This document shows, piece after piece, positions 45,300 through 56,882 of a stretch of DNA of 64,000 bases (position 1 is the stretch's first letter; the number at the start of each line of letters is the position of its first letter). This stretch comes from Triatoma infestans (lineage: Eukaryota; Arthropoda; Insecta; Hemiptera; Reduviidae). The translations under genes and the position numbers were made by a program. The DNA lies in NCBI GenBank assembly GCA_011037195.1, contig JAAEAF010003350.1, forward strand, positions 27,292 to 91,291, given 5' to 3'. The notes under the pieces are model-generated. The model was not told the origin of the DNA and ran no database searches. It saw nothing but the letters and a program-made list of their open reading frames with translations.

Positions 45300-47465
45300 A
45301 TTTTTTTTTTTGTTTTTACAATTTATTACAAGATATTATTAACTCAGGGTTATGATAGTAAGTTTTTAAATTCAATTAACTGGTAAGTCAGTCAGTGATG
45401 ATCTAGTCTGTCCTGAAAAAGTCTTGGTTACAGCATTCGATTTTCCGTTTTATTTATTTATTTATTTTTTATCAACAAACGGCGTAAGCCTTACGGTTGA
45501 AGTCATTACATGCGATACATACAGTGATACATAAATATAATAATAGTAAAATAATATATGCTCATTTAACAGTAAATCTTCAAGTAATGCAAAAATGTTT
45601 TTTGAAAAGTCCCGACGCCATTTGGAAACCCACATCACTAGGAATATACTCATTCCATGATCTGCATATTCTACAAATGATGTTAGCGTTGAAAAGCGCA
45701 TTATTCTTAACGCAGGGACCACGAAATGCGAAGTACTGCGCAAGCAGCGAGGTGGTACATGAAAAGGAATGGCAGCAAGTAGCTCCATGCAATCAATTTC
45801 GCCATTCAAGAGCTTCTTCAAGAATAAAAGACCAGCATTACGTCTTCTAGACTCTAAAGAGCAGAAATGAGTAGCACCGCTGGGTAACCTTTAGTTAAAA
45901 GTCCTGATGAAACGGTTTTGTATAGCTTCCAGTCTAACTATATCCTTCTTAGTGTACGGACACCAAATCAATAACGCGTACTCAAGAAGGCTTCTAACGT
46001 ATGCATAGTACACAGTTAGCACCGCTTTGGGATCTCTAAGATCACGAATGTGTCTTATTACAAAACCCAGTGCTCTCGATGCTTTCCTACAAACATATTC
46101 AAACTGTTTCGTGAAAGAGAGGTCATGATTCAGAGTAACTCCTAAATCCTTCACGTTACGAGTCCTCTCCAATGGTTTGCCATCAATGAGGTACTGATAT
46201 GATATAAAAGTCTTTTTGCGATAAAAAGAAATGACTTGGCATTTTTTAACATTTAGCTCCATGCCATTACTGCAGCACCAGTCAGAAATAATGCGGAGGG
46301 TATCTTGAATTATAATGCAGTCCGACTGGGAAGCAACTTTATGGAAGAACTTCAAGTCATCCGCAAATGCAAGTACCTCAACATCCGAGATCCTTAGTAG
46401 TAGGTCATTAATAAAAATTAGGAAGAGCCACGGTCCAAGGTGTGATCCTTGAGGTACACCAGATACAACATCGAATCAACCTGATACCTCCGAATGCCAC
46501 CTCACCCGGCATTTTCTATCCCGAAGGTAATCTTCAAACCACTTCAGCATAGGACCACACAAGCCTAGCAACTTCAGTTTCTCCACTAACAAGGAGTGAG
46601 TCACACGGTCAAAAGCCTTTTTAAAATCAGTATAAACCACATCAACCTGGAAACCATTACTAATTTCACCTGCTATGAAATGAAGAAATGAAGCCAAGTT
46701 TGTAACGGTAGAGCGTTGACTTAAGAATCCATTATATGTCCGATATTATAGTGAATGGCTCTAGTTATGTTCAGAATTATGATATGAAAGTTTAGTGTTA
46801 ATAGTTTTAATTAAATCTTCTAAGGTTTGAATTTGAAGTTCTTTGTATATCTGAGTGTTCTTTATAATACTCCACCTTAGGGGGTGTTACTTGCGATGCG
46901 TAAAAATTTTATTTTGTTTTCGTCATAGTTTATTAATGTTCATTTTGTTAGTTGATAACCAGATGGGACAGTCGAATTGCAATGATTGGCCTAATAAGTA
47001 TTTTGTACAGTAAAGTGGTGCATTCATACTTTTGATTGTATCTTTCTGTTTATAACAAGTATATTGTTGTAGACAAGTGTTAATTTCTGGTTGTTGTGGC
47101 AATTCCAAGTTAGTTTAGTGTCTAAGTAAAGTCCCAGGTATTTTACAGTTTGATCGGTAAGAGTCCAAATTATTTGAGTATTTTCTATAGTTATATTTGA
47201 CAGGGTGTCTAGTCGTATTCTGTGCAAGGCAAAAATTTTTTTCTACGTCTTTGTCTTGCGTCTTGATGTTTTGTTTCTAGTGTGTATACCATGTTGTTAA
47301 ACTATTTTTATTTGATTGCAGTTTTAAATAGCTCACCAAATAACCAGATATCTTAAAAAGTAAGATGGCTTAACATATTAAAACATTAAAAATTTGATTC
47401 TTCCATTAACAAGAAGTAATACAAAACATAAAAGAATGATTTTAATTTTATTTTCCTGATTATTA
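45300..47465 (-). mobile_element. Jockey2-family LINE, interrupted copy (minus)
   Basis: Two parts, 47465-46738 and 45446-45300, form one element split by another LINE. The coding parts give KIFALHRIRLDTLSN, VKYLGLYLDTKLTWNCH and 'FLRIASNTP'. The same sequence occurs in inverted orientation at 49605-50429 plus 52061-52095. The 3' end is A-rich at about 45300-45315. Confidence 0.82.
45447..46737 (-). mobile_element. LINE (CR1/Jockey-like RT), inserted in the Jockey2 copy
   Basis: Minus strand: NGFLSQRS (about 46735), DVVYTDFKKAFDRV, GVPQGSHLGP, AFADDLKFF, VKDLGVTLNHDLSF and LLEYALLIWCPYTKKD. The continuation after one stop runs to TPFVDKK at about 45462. The tail is (AAAT)n. Only about two stops are seen over some 420 codons, so it is fairly young. 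Flanks ACATA on one side and AAACGGAAAATC on the other join in the uninterrupted paralog at about 50311-50325. Confidence 0.88.
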
Positions 47466-47484
47466 TAAGTATCATATAATCACA

Positions 47485-47692
47485 TTGAGACACGTCAGTG
47501 ACCATAGATTGCTGACACCAGGAGCTTTTTCAGTAATTCTGATCAACGGACAGTGTTCTCTCGTTATAGACAACACTGCCCCATCACCGGACGGTGAACT
47601 GCAGAGGCTCCTATGAAAAGAAAATCTAAGGATAGCACAGCCCTCACCTCCTTGTGGAATTCCAGTACGCTACCACTGAGCTAAAGTTTTGA
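47485..47692 (-). mobile_element. SINE1 copy e
   Basis: Contains 'ACACTGCCCCATCACCGGAC', GCAGAGGCTCCTATG and a decayed head 'TACGCTACCACTGAGCTAAA'. Confidence 0.75.
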
Positions 47693-48800
47693 AGAAATCT
47701 CATACCGAAATCTTGTGAATGTTTCGAAAAAATGTGAATCTTAATGTTGAACATTCTTCCGTTCTTCTATTAAATTGGTGAGGAATTGTTCTAATTTTTA
47801 TATTTTCACTTCCAATTATAAATTTGTTAATAAAGGGTAAATAAGAACAAAGCATGTATGTATAAAGCGAGAGAGTCAAGTAGTAAACTTCATTAAACCA
47901 AAATGAGCGTAATCATTCTCGTTGCTACTGCGTATGTACCTATCGATACTATATTTTGTGAAAAAACCCAGTCGTGAACAAATCACAATCAATTTATTCT
48001 CTGATTTTATGAACAAAGTAATTCATTGCTCATTAATAATAATGTTTTCCAAAAATACTAATTTACACTATCTATATTTATGTAGAATTTAAAATTGCTT
48101 CGACAATACCATGCGAAATATCTAGGACTTCCATGTTTTACTGACAAAATTCCATCGTCTAAGTTGGCAAACTCAGTAAGTACTGAGAAAAAGTTTAATC
48201 CACACGTACTTTATCATTAATTTTATGAAGTAGTTATTCCTAGTTCTTTTAAGTTTTACAAGTTACAATGTTGCTACAATGTAATCACACTTCAGATCTT
48301 TTTGTTTCCCAACAAGAAACTAGTTTATTTTTTATTTTATTTTTTAAATTAAGGAAAGTCTGTAATACATTTTTTTTCCCCCTTTCATTCTTTTCTAGTT
48401 ATTCTAAACTCCCTCCTCACCGAGAAATATTAAACAATATCATGAATATAAATTTAGAGAATGCTAATACTTGTTTAGTGAGGGCCAGTATTATAAAGTC
48501 CAGGAGCTATATATAAAATATTAAATAGTATTAAAACAGGGCCGGCAGAAAGCTGTAAAGAAAATGGTGTACAAAAGCAAAGGCTGTGATATATTATTAA
48601 CAAACTCATTACGCAATGCAGCTCCATATTTAACAAATACTAGTCTTTTTACTTGTTTGCTTAGATTTACTTAATATTATGTTATTTTTTTGGTTTAATT
48701 TATAATTTTACATTGGGCTAGTTAATTAGCCCAATTAATTGTATATTTACATCAAGTATTGAACAAAAGAAGTCATATTAAAGATTTTTTTTTTTTTTAA
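47693..48800. other. Intergenic, AT-rich, no gene seen
   Basis: No coding sequence is recognised between the two SINE1 copies e and f. Confidence 0.4.
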
Positions 48801-48802
48801 TT

Positions 48803-49128
48803 TAAGGCGTCTTAACATCTGTGGTCATTTGCGCCCGTAGCCTTCTCAGTGCAACCTGCCGGCCTCCGGACCAGTGTTCTCCCGTTAAAAAAAAGAAATT
48901 CAAATTCAGATAAAGGAAAAAATTAAAAAGAATTATTAAATAAAAAATAAATAAATATTTAATAAAACAAATTAAAAAAAAGAAAAATACAGACAACACT
49001 GTCCCATCACCGGACAGTGATCTGTAGAGGCTCCTAGGAAGAGAAACATCTAAGGGCACACGGCTGGAATTCGAACCCGTTCTCCGCGTTGCTAGTCCCA
49101 CGAGTCTAACACTAAACTACTCCCTTCC
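48803..49128 (-). mobile_element. SINE1 copy f, split by an A-rich insert
   Basis: Left part 48803-48886 ('TTCTCAGTGCAACCTGCCGG') and right part 48990-49128 ('ACAGACAACACTGTCCCATC', CGAACCCGTTCTCC) are the two halves of SINE1. They are separated by about 100 bp that is almost only A/T with some G. Confidence 0.78.
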
Positions 49129-49359
49129 CTATATAAAGATTTATGTAATAAATCCCAAACATGGCTTTTTCAAATTTGGGGGATGTGATGTAGTCCTGAA
49201 AGAAAAATTGACAACTAAGCATTACGCATCATAAAATAAAAATTTAATCATTTTCAATTGATTTCTTCTCGTTAAACATAAAAAAATATCTTTTCTATAT
49301 AAATATTAAGTAGTTAATATTTTTGGGGTTAAATACGCGTCTCATGTGATTAGAATAGT

Positions 49360-49600
49360 ACAAATGATAACCAGGGAAGTCCCTGCACGCGTTGGTCTCT
49401 TGCGAGAATTCAGGGTGCGAATTCCCGTGAAGGGCAAAATCGTGATAAAAAGTCGAAGCCACCGATAGTAGCGCCCTAGGTAGCGATGCCGGAACTGAAA
49501 ACGGCGTGGGAACTGCGGCGTGCTTACCACACGGCCCTTTCCTAATTCAAATCGCCGTCTGGCAAGCTTGGCCCTTCATGGGCTTTGCGCCATAGGTTTT
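49360..49600. mobile_element. Candidate third SINE-like repeat
   Basis: A GC-rich island in AT-rich DNA contains B-box-like GGTGCGAATTCCC, 'GTGTGGTAAGCACGCC' on the minus strand, and a terminal poly-T from about 49600. Only one copy is seen in the window, so the call rests on composition and promoter-like boxes. Confidence 0.4.
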
Positions 49601-49604
49601 TTTT

Positions 49605-50429
49605 TTTTTTTTAATAACCAGGAAATTAAATCAAAAAGCTTTCTTTTATGTTTTTGTAATGGGAAAATCAGATTCTTAATGTTTTAATGTGTTAAGCCAT
49701 GTTACTTTTTAAATAACCTGGTTATTTGGTGAGCTATTTAAAACCGCAATCAAACATAAACTGTTGTACAACATGGTATAAACACTTGAAATAAAACATC
49801 AACACAAGACACAGACACAGACAAAAATTTTTGCCTTGCACAGGCAATACGAATGGACACACTACCCAAAAATAATCATAGAAAACATTCAAATCGTTTG
49901 GACATCTTCAGGCCAAACTATAATGAACCCTGAGACTTTACTTAGTCACTAAACTAACTTGGAATTGCCACAACAACAAGAAATTAACACCTGCCTACAA
50001 CAATAATTGTACCCTGTTATAAACAGAAAGACACTATTAAAGCATGAATACACCACTTTACAAAGGCCTACACTACTTTACCTTCTGTACAAAACATTAT
50101 CAGGCCGATCACTGCAACAAACTGTAACGACTGACAAAATAAAATTTTACGCATCGCAAATAACACCCCCTATGGTGGAGTATTATAAAGAATACTCAGA
50201 TACACAAATAACTTCAAATTCAAACTATAGTAGATTCAATTAAAACTATCAACACTAAACTTTCAGATCACACTTTCGAACGTAACTGGAGTCACTCACT
50301 ATAATATTGTACATAAAACGGAAAATGAAAGACGGAAATCAACACTTTTATCAGGACAGATTATTTTTTTACTGACTTACCAGTTAAATGGATTTAAAAT
50401 CTTATTGTCATAACCCTGAGTTAATAATG
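49605..50429 (+). mobile_element. Jockey2-family LINE, second copy (plus), 5' portion
   Basis: Inverted relative of 45300-47465. Shared blocks include 'TGGTTATTTGGTGAGCTATT', 'AACTTGGAATTGCCACAACA', ATTTTACGCATCGCAAATAA and 'TTATCAGGACAGATTA'. The frame is broken. It is interrupted at 50430 by a Helitron, and its last about 35 bp resume at 52061. Confidence 0.82.
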
Positions 50430-52060
50430 TCTACATATATAAAAATTCAGCATCCGTATGTTTGTGGCCGCAAAACTCGAAAAGTAGGCGATGGATTGAC
50501 TTGAAATTTTCTACACAACGTTGCAATTCTATATAAGAGTGTTTATATATACTTTCTACTACAAAGTTCCCACGGAAACGGGAAATTCCGAGCGTTTCGC
50601 GAGGTTGGCAGGAATAGACAGACTCAGACGCGTTGCGATGGTGGCGCGCTCTCTGAACCTCTTTCTCAACTATGTATAAGTACTTCTATTCCGAAGTTCC
50701 CACGGAAACGGACTTTATAATAACGTCCATATTGCGTTAGCACTTGCTTCTTCAGGTATTGCTGCTACGTTGATGGAAGGAGGTAGAACAGCGCATTCAG
50801 CTCTTAAACTGTCACTAAACATGCACTTCACAGAAAACCCAACATGTAACATTTCTAAAACATCAGGAATGGGAAAGGTTCTTCGGGCCTGCAAAATCAT
50901 AGTATGTGATGAGTGTACAATGGCTCATAAGAAGTCATTGGAAGCATTAAACCATACATTGAAAGACTTGCGAAATAATCAGGTTCCATTTGGTGGAGCA
51001 TTGGTGTTACTATTCGGTGACTTCAGGCAAACGCTTCCAGTGAAACCTCGCTCATCACCAGCTGATGAATTGCATGCCTGCTTGAAATATACAACTCTTT
51101 GGAGCACAGTATAAAAAATTCATTTAACAACGAATATGAGAGTTCAACTTCAAAACGATCCAACAACACCCATATTTTCAAGACAATTACTCGAACTCGG
51201 TACGGCACTGCTCCTACAAATCCGGAAACGGGAAAAATCACCTTCCCATCTAATTTCTGCAACACTGTACATTCAAAAGAAGAATTAGTAGACAAAGTAT
51301 TCTATAGCATCGAAACAAATTATCAAAAGCACGCTTCACGCTTCAAAAGAGCGGAAGAGCCATTCTAGTGCTAAAAAAGTCGACGTACACGATAAGAACA
51401 ACATCATTCTAAACAGAATCGCAGGTAAAGCAGTAACATACAAATCCATTGACTCCGTGAGGGACCAAAGTGAAATAGTGAATTTTCCAACGGAATTTCT
51501 TAATTCACTCGATGTTCCCGGATTACCGCCTCACATTCTAAATTTGAAAATTGGAGTGCCAATTCTATTACTCCGAAACATCATTCAGCCAAAGTTATGC
51601 AATGGTACACGATTATTAGTAAAAAAATGATGAATAATCTAATTGAAGCAACAATTCTCATTGGACCTCATAAAGGTGAAGACGTACTACGAATGCCATT
51701 CATTCCGACAGATATGCCGTTCGAGTTCAAACGACTTCAATTTCGCTGGACTATTAATAAAGCGAAATGACAAATTTTGCAATGTGCGGTTTGAATTTAG
51801 AAAACGAATGCTTCTCTCATGGGCAATTATTGTCGCATGCTCCAGAGTCGGTAAACCATCTGATCTTTATGTTTATGCAGAAAACGGACAAACAAAAAAT
51901 GTAGTCCATTCACTAGCTTTACAATAAAAAAAGACTTTCAGTTAAAAACATTTTTTCTTTCTTTCCTTTCAGTGCACAGCAACGCAAAGTAGGGTATTAA
52001 ATTGAATGATGTGTTTACTTGCTGAATCTGTGTTAACTGTAATACTTCTGTTTTAACTAC
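50430..52060 (+). mobile_element. Helitron, internally deleted, with PIF1-like helicase remnant
   Basis: The 5' end reads TCTACATATATAAAAATTCA, a usual Helitron start (TC plus A/T-rich), followed by a TTGACTTGAAATTTTCTACA block. The 3' flank (TCTTGTAATAAATTG at 52061) continues the LINE seen uninterrupted at 45331, which fixes the boundaries. The 3' end CTAC is not a textbook CTRR. No Rep (HUH) domain is found, so the element has lost most of its coding region. Confidence 0.88.
50715..51927 (+). pseudogene. PIF1-like helicase C-terminal part of the Helitron
   Basis: Plus-strand frames encode ALASSGIAATLMEGGRTAHS, then KIIVCDECTMAHKK (Walker B-like DE) and GGALVLLFGDFRQTLPV (motif III). [71 protein letters not shown] and 'VACSRVGKPSDLYVYAENGQ' follow, and it ends LALQ plus stop at 51927. 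The Walker A region is missing. At least four frame changes and a deletion near 51745 make it non-functional. Confidence 0.92.
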
Positions 52061-52095
52061 TCTTGTAATAAATTGTAAAAGCAAAAAATATATTG
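52061..52095 (+). mobile_element. Jockey2-family LINE, 3' remainder after the Helitron
   Basis: TCTTGTAATAAATTGTAAAA corresponds to the minus strand at about 45317-45336, which in that copy directly follows ACCCTGAGTTAATAATA. Confidence 0.8.
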
Positions 52096-52127
52096 TTTGT
52101 TAAAAAAAAATAAAAAAAACAAAAGAA

Positions 52128-52225
52128 GTAAGTATCAGTGAGCTACTTAATATCAGTAGCTCCTTAATACCAGGAGCTACTTAATATCAGTAGTATTAAT
52201 ATCAGTGAGCTACTTAATATTTAAT
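52128..52225. repeat. Short minisatellite with self-complementary units
   Basis: Repeats of GAGCTACTTAATATCAGT occur at about 52140, 52173 and 52207, with an inverted GGAGCTAC/GTAGCTCC pair between them. It could form a hairpin. No function is suggested. Confidence 0.65.
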
Positions 52226-52229
52226 ATTA

Positions 52230-52930
52230 TTATTCCAATTTGTATCTTACAGCTAATATTTTAGCTTGTGTTGGTATTATAAATATTTAACTTTAATTAA
52301 TATATTATAAATTAGCTAATATTTTTTAAAAAGTTCCGGACACAAATATTTATAAAATGGTAAAAAAATAAAAATAAATATTGAATCACGTACGGGTACA
52401 CATTGTATGTGACATTGTACAAAGAGATATTGGCAGAGTTAGTTCTCTCATAGTGCGAGCAATGTACAGGGTGTGTTTCTTCGATCTACGTGAGCTAGCA
52501 ATTCTACACGGATATACTCTAAATCACTAACAGTGATCTTCATTGCTCTTTCACTCTCTGAACATACTGTACGTCTCTGAACGTATGTATGTATATACAT
52601 ACATACACAGAGGGAGAATGAGAGAGAGAAGGGGATACGTATGGTTCAATAGCAAACCAAGATGTTACAACTGTTACAAATCTTCTTGAATTTCTTCCTC
52701 GTTCTATCTCTGTCTGTTCCTTTACTTCAAATTTAGTTCATAAATTATATCACTTATTTCTCTTAGAAAAAAAAAATAGTCCTATAAGAAATATAAAGTT
52801 GTAGAAAAAAGATAGTTTTTATTGTAACTATATAATTAACTATTATTAAATCAAAAGTAGCGAATGAACTTTTAGTAGCTTTAAAGTTGTACTTTTCTTC
52901 ACAAGTGACATAAAGTTATATTATTCAACA
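52230..52930. other. Intergenic, no gene seen
   Basis: AT-rich with a short (TACA)n-like run near 52585-52605. No coding sequence is recognised. Confidence 0.4.
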
Positions 52931-52931
52931 A

Positions 52932-53540
52932 TGTAACGGCAAGTGAGAGAACACAGGCCCGACCGAGAGAAAACAGGCCCTCTCTGATACTCTCTCACTT
53001 AAGCAGGCTAGAGTGGGAGAACCTGTATATAAGCCAGTGAGAGATCTGGACATCGATCTATCACATTCAACCATATACATCACATCGTGTCATAACTCTA
53101 CTCTAACCCTTTATTCTATAAAATCATTACAAGTCCAGTGCAGTTTGTGTAGACTTATAGCCATATTATAACAGTGTCTTCATATCTCGTCTAATTAATC
53201 AAACCCAATTTCTCTCCTCATCAACTGATGATGTAACGGCAAGAGAGAGAACACAGGCCCAACCGAGAGAAAACAGGCCCTCTCTGGTACTCTCTCACTT
53301 AAGCAGGCTAGAGAGTGGGAGAACCTGTATATAGCTGTATAAGTGAGAGATCTATATATCTATCTATCAGATTCAACCATACATCGCATCGCGTCTTGTA
53401 TCTACTCTCACCTTTTATTCTATTAAAATCATTACAAGTCCAGTGCAGTTTGTGTAACTTATAGCTATATTATAACAGTATCTTCATATCTCGTCTAATT
53501 AATCAACCTAATTTCTCTCCTCATCAACTCCATTATAACA
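52932..53540 (+). mobile_element. Two LTR-A copies head to tail
   Basis: The copy at 52932-53230 and the copy at 53232-53540 both begin TGTAACGGCAAG. The second ends CATTATAACA (TG...CA ends), while the first lacks the last about 12 bp. Shared blocks include 'CACTTAAGCAGGCTAGAG', 'TCATTACAAGTCCAGTGCAG' and 'ATCTCGTCTAATTAATCAA'. A tandem LTR without an internal region suggests recombination between elements, or an LTR dimer. Confidence 0.82.
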
Positions 53541-53559
53541 CTAACTAGCCCTACATCTA

Positions 53560-54640
53560 GCGGCAATAAAATATTGTAATGCTTGGAATTTGATGGTTAA
53601 TTTGGAAAAATCGAAGATTGTTGTATTTAGGAATGGGGGATGGGTCCTGGCATTATGGAAATGAAAGCATAGAGATTATTAATACTTACAAGTACCTTTG
53701 CATTACATTACCCTCCAAAATATCCTTAGAGCAGCATTTTAGAGGAAAAGTAGGAAAAGGAAATTTGCCTTAAATTCGTTTAATAGGATAATAGTAAAAA
53801 CAGAAGCATCCCATTTTCCTCCAAATTGAAACTATTTAATGCGGTATTTCGTGCAATAGTGTGCTATGGGGCGCAAACTTGGAAGTATCGTAAGTATGAC
53901 TCGGTGGAAATCCCTTATAAATTTTTTGTTAAAAGTGCTTTAATTTACCCAGAAATACGCCGGATGCGCTTGTATATTTAGAGACTAATTTAGCTCCAAC
54001 GTTCTTGTACACATTGAAATTCCATTTAGATTATATAAAGAGATGTTTAAATATACCAACTTCTAGATACCACAAAATTCTCACCCAAGAAATAATTAAT
54101 AGAAAAATGAAATAAAATATTTTGGTATAGAAACTTGGAAATACTCTGTAGTAGATGAAATATTAATACGATGATGGATTTGTTAAATGATGGCATACAA
54201 ACTTCCAGTGTAATAAACACATTACAAGGTTATGGTAATTAATGAACACAAATTTGAAAATGTTCAGCAGTGTATGGTATACTCTGCATAAGGATCTGGA
54301 ACCCGATAACAACTTTGTTTATAGTAGCAAATAGTTGCGAATACTATTGGCTGGTTAATCAAAATGAAGGGCGAACTGCTGTATCTAAACAAATATACCT
54401 TCACTGAGCCGGTCAAATTGTGCTCATTGCGTAACAGGAATGAGATCGAGAACATCTATCACTTTCTTGCTATTTGCCCTGTTCCAAAAGGAGTAACGTC
54501 GAAAGTATTTGAAGGAGGATATGCTAACTGAAGATGAGTTTAAGGCATATTTAAACGGAAAAGACTGGTCCAGCTTAGTAAATTATTGTAAGGTAGCTTT
54601 GGAATTATAGATATTTTTTGATACAACACTTTAATTATTA
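53560..54640 (+). mobile_element. LINE relic, RT thumb to zinc tail
   Basis: Plus-strand frames give 'YCNAWNLMVNLEKSKIVVFR', 'KYLCITLPSKISLEQHFRGK', an RT thumb 'AVFRAIVCYGAQTWKY' and 'NTPDALVYLETN'. 'KLCSLRNRNEIENIYHFLAI' with CP follows near 54415-54480. That last motif resembles the CCHC tail at 28.4 kb, but its first Cys pair is altered. Many frameshifts are present. Confidence 0.82.
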
Positions 54641-54757
54641 GAATATGGATTGAGGTACATATTTCCGAAATTTCTTCTTTTACTTTTTATTCTTATTCTT
54701 ATATTCTTTTATTATTATCCTTTTTAATTTAACAAGTATGGTACATTTCAGTTTAAT

Positions 54758-55062
54758 GGTATAATGGAGTTGTTGAGGAGAGGAATTAGGTTTGATTGAA
54801 TGAACGAGATATGAAGACACTGTTATAATGTAACTATAAGTTTACACTAACTGCACTGGACTTTATAATGAAACTGATAGAATAAGAGGTGGGAGTAGAG
54901 ATATGACACGATGCGACGAATGGTTGAATCTGATAGATCTCCTCCAGATAGATTCTCACTGGCTTATATACACAGGTTCTCCCACTCTAGCTTGCCTAAG
55001 TCAGAGATTAGTCTCTGTTAACCAGAGAGAGCCTCTCTTCTCTCTGTCTGGATGCCATTACA
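54758..55062 (-). mobile_element. LTR-A solo LTR
   Basis: Minus-strand copy of the same about 305-bp LTR. The start is mutated (TGTAATGGC) and the end is TATACC in place of ATAACA. It is more diverged than the others. Confidence 0.75.
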
Positions 55063-55064
55063 AT

Positions 55065-55650
55065 GGATTAATGATTCTTTTTCTGGTTTTTGTTTTGTTG
55101 TAATTCTAATATATAAATTTTGCATTTTCAATTATATTTTTTTGTTTTGAAATTGTATTTCCAATGCGGAAAAGTTTGGTTTGTATAAGTTCAAGGTGAC
55201 CCCCCCCTCTCAGACGGTCAGTGGACCATGAGTATTCGTCATAAAACAAAAGACATTTATTTTTTGTGTATTTGTATTATATTTTCCTAATAAGGGCAAT
55301 TTTACTATTTATTATTATTATTATTAGCATCTAGCGGCAATATGCGAAAATAAAAAAAAACTTACACAAAACAAATCCCCAGGGCCTTCACAACTATCAA
55401 CGGAATTGATATAATACCAAAGAGAGCAGATTATATGAGATAAGTTACGGCTTATTACGGATAAGTATCAAGTAACTTGACTTATGTTTCGTTTAAGATG
55501 CCATACTGCACCTTTATTAAGCTGCAGTTTTACAGTATTTTACACCTAAAATTGTCTTTACAGTTACCCAAGATTCTTTAATCAATTTCCCCGATATATT
55601 ATGTAAATAGAAATTTAAAAAAAAAATTGACAAAGTGACAAATCTTAATT
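55065..55650. other. Intergenic, no gene seen
   Basis: Contains a short (ATT)n run near 55310-55325. No coding sequence is recognised. Confidence 0.4.
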
Positions 55651-55654
55651 ATTG

Positions 55655-56290
55655 GCAATTTCAAACTCGTAATTTTCACAATTCTTTTCATATTTCGTTT
55701 TAATTCTCGTATTAATTTAATTATTAGGTAGTATTAAAAAATAGCATCTAGTGGAAAGTATAACATGGCAGTTCATATGGAATTCTCAAAAAATCAATTT
55801 TTTGTGCACAAGTTTACAGTAACGTGTTGGTTGATAAAAAGTACAATGAACGGAGATGACATTCTCCTTGGTACCAAAACGGCCGCTTCTGTAAATATGG
55901 CCATATTGTACTCGCGTGTTCCACTGATCTTCTGAAAAATGTTAATGTCAGAAATTGGCAAATTCAGTGGGACATGAAAAACTAAGAGACATTAGGACAC
56001 ATATGCAAAGTGCCGTAGTCGGCATGAATCATTGATACTGAGGCTAGGCTAAGGATTGGTCATATATATGTGACCCGTGGATACCTACTTATTGCTGAAA
56101 GAAGAGCAAAGTGTCCTTGATGCCGTGAAAGGCTACCGGGGTAGCACATATGTTGGAAGAGTGCCAGGCTTTGCGTATACACAGGGAAAGAGTCGAGCTG
56201 TCAAATAACAAGCACGCTATTCTTCAAGAGCTTTCTTTTTATTTAAGGAGGCTATTTGTTTACATGAATATAAATATAAACATATATATA
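55655..56290 (+). mobile_element. LINE 3' fragment with zinc tail, copy 1
   Basis: About 55875-55900 encodes TKTAASVNMA (end of RNase H). Then RLRIGHIYVTRGYL-like text follows near 56050-56090, 'AKCP.CRERL' near 56110, VAHMLEECQALRIHRERVEL (about 56140-56205) and 'LQELSFYLRRLFVYMN' to 56270. The region from 55655 aligns in order with 59285-59880, showing common descent. Frameshifted relic. Confidence 0.8.
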
Positions 56291-56294
56291 ATGG

Positions 56295-56880
56295 TATTTA
56301 GGATAGTTTTAAGTGGGTTAAGGTAAAAAGGGCGAAGGAATATCGTGTACTTTATTCAATTAGGTTAGCCTAGTTATTTTAAGGGGGAAAGGAATATCCA
56401 GTATTTGCTCCTTGTATGAATGTATTTATTGGCGTGAATGTTTTTATAGCGTCAAAGTATTTATCAGCGTGAATGTAGTTGTTAGATAGGATGATTTTAT
56501 TAGCATGAATGAATTTATAGCATGTGTGTATTTATTAGAATAAATGTATTGTGGCAAGCTGGCAAAATAGGTATATTTGGAATCATGTGGGTTTTATGCA
56601 CATGGTTAGTTTAAATGATAATATAATTAACAAAAGATGGTGAGAAAGAAATACGATTTTGTGTTGGTTCATCTGTGTGTTTGAGGTGAGATTATTTGTT
56701 TTTGGGTGTGTATTCTTAGAAGTTGAAAGCTAAATAGAATTGTGTAACTTAGTGGTTTGGACTAAAGATATTGGAAGTTGTAGCCCTGGAGTGGTTTTTA
56801 TTGGTTGGCTAATTAGGTTTATTAGTTTAGACGTGCTAGCTAGTGAAGTACGCCCACCGGGAGAACGTAACAATTTGGGG
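56295..56880. other. No gene recognised
   Basis: Repeated near-identical phrases ('GTGAATGTA', 'GCATGAATG') around 56410-56550 suggest a weak short tandem pattern. No coding sequence is recognised. Confidence 0.35.
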
Positions 56881-56882
56881 GC

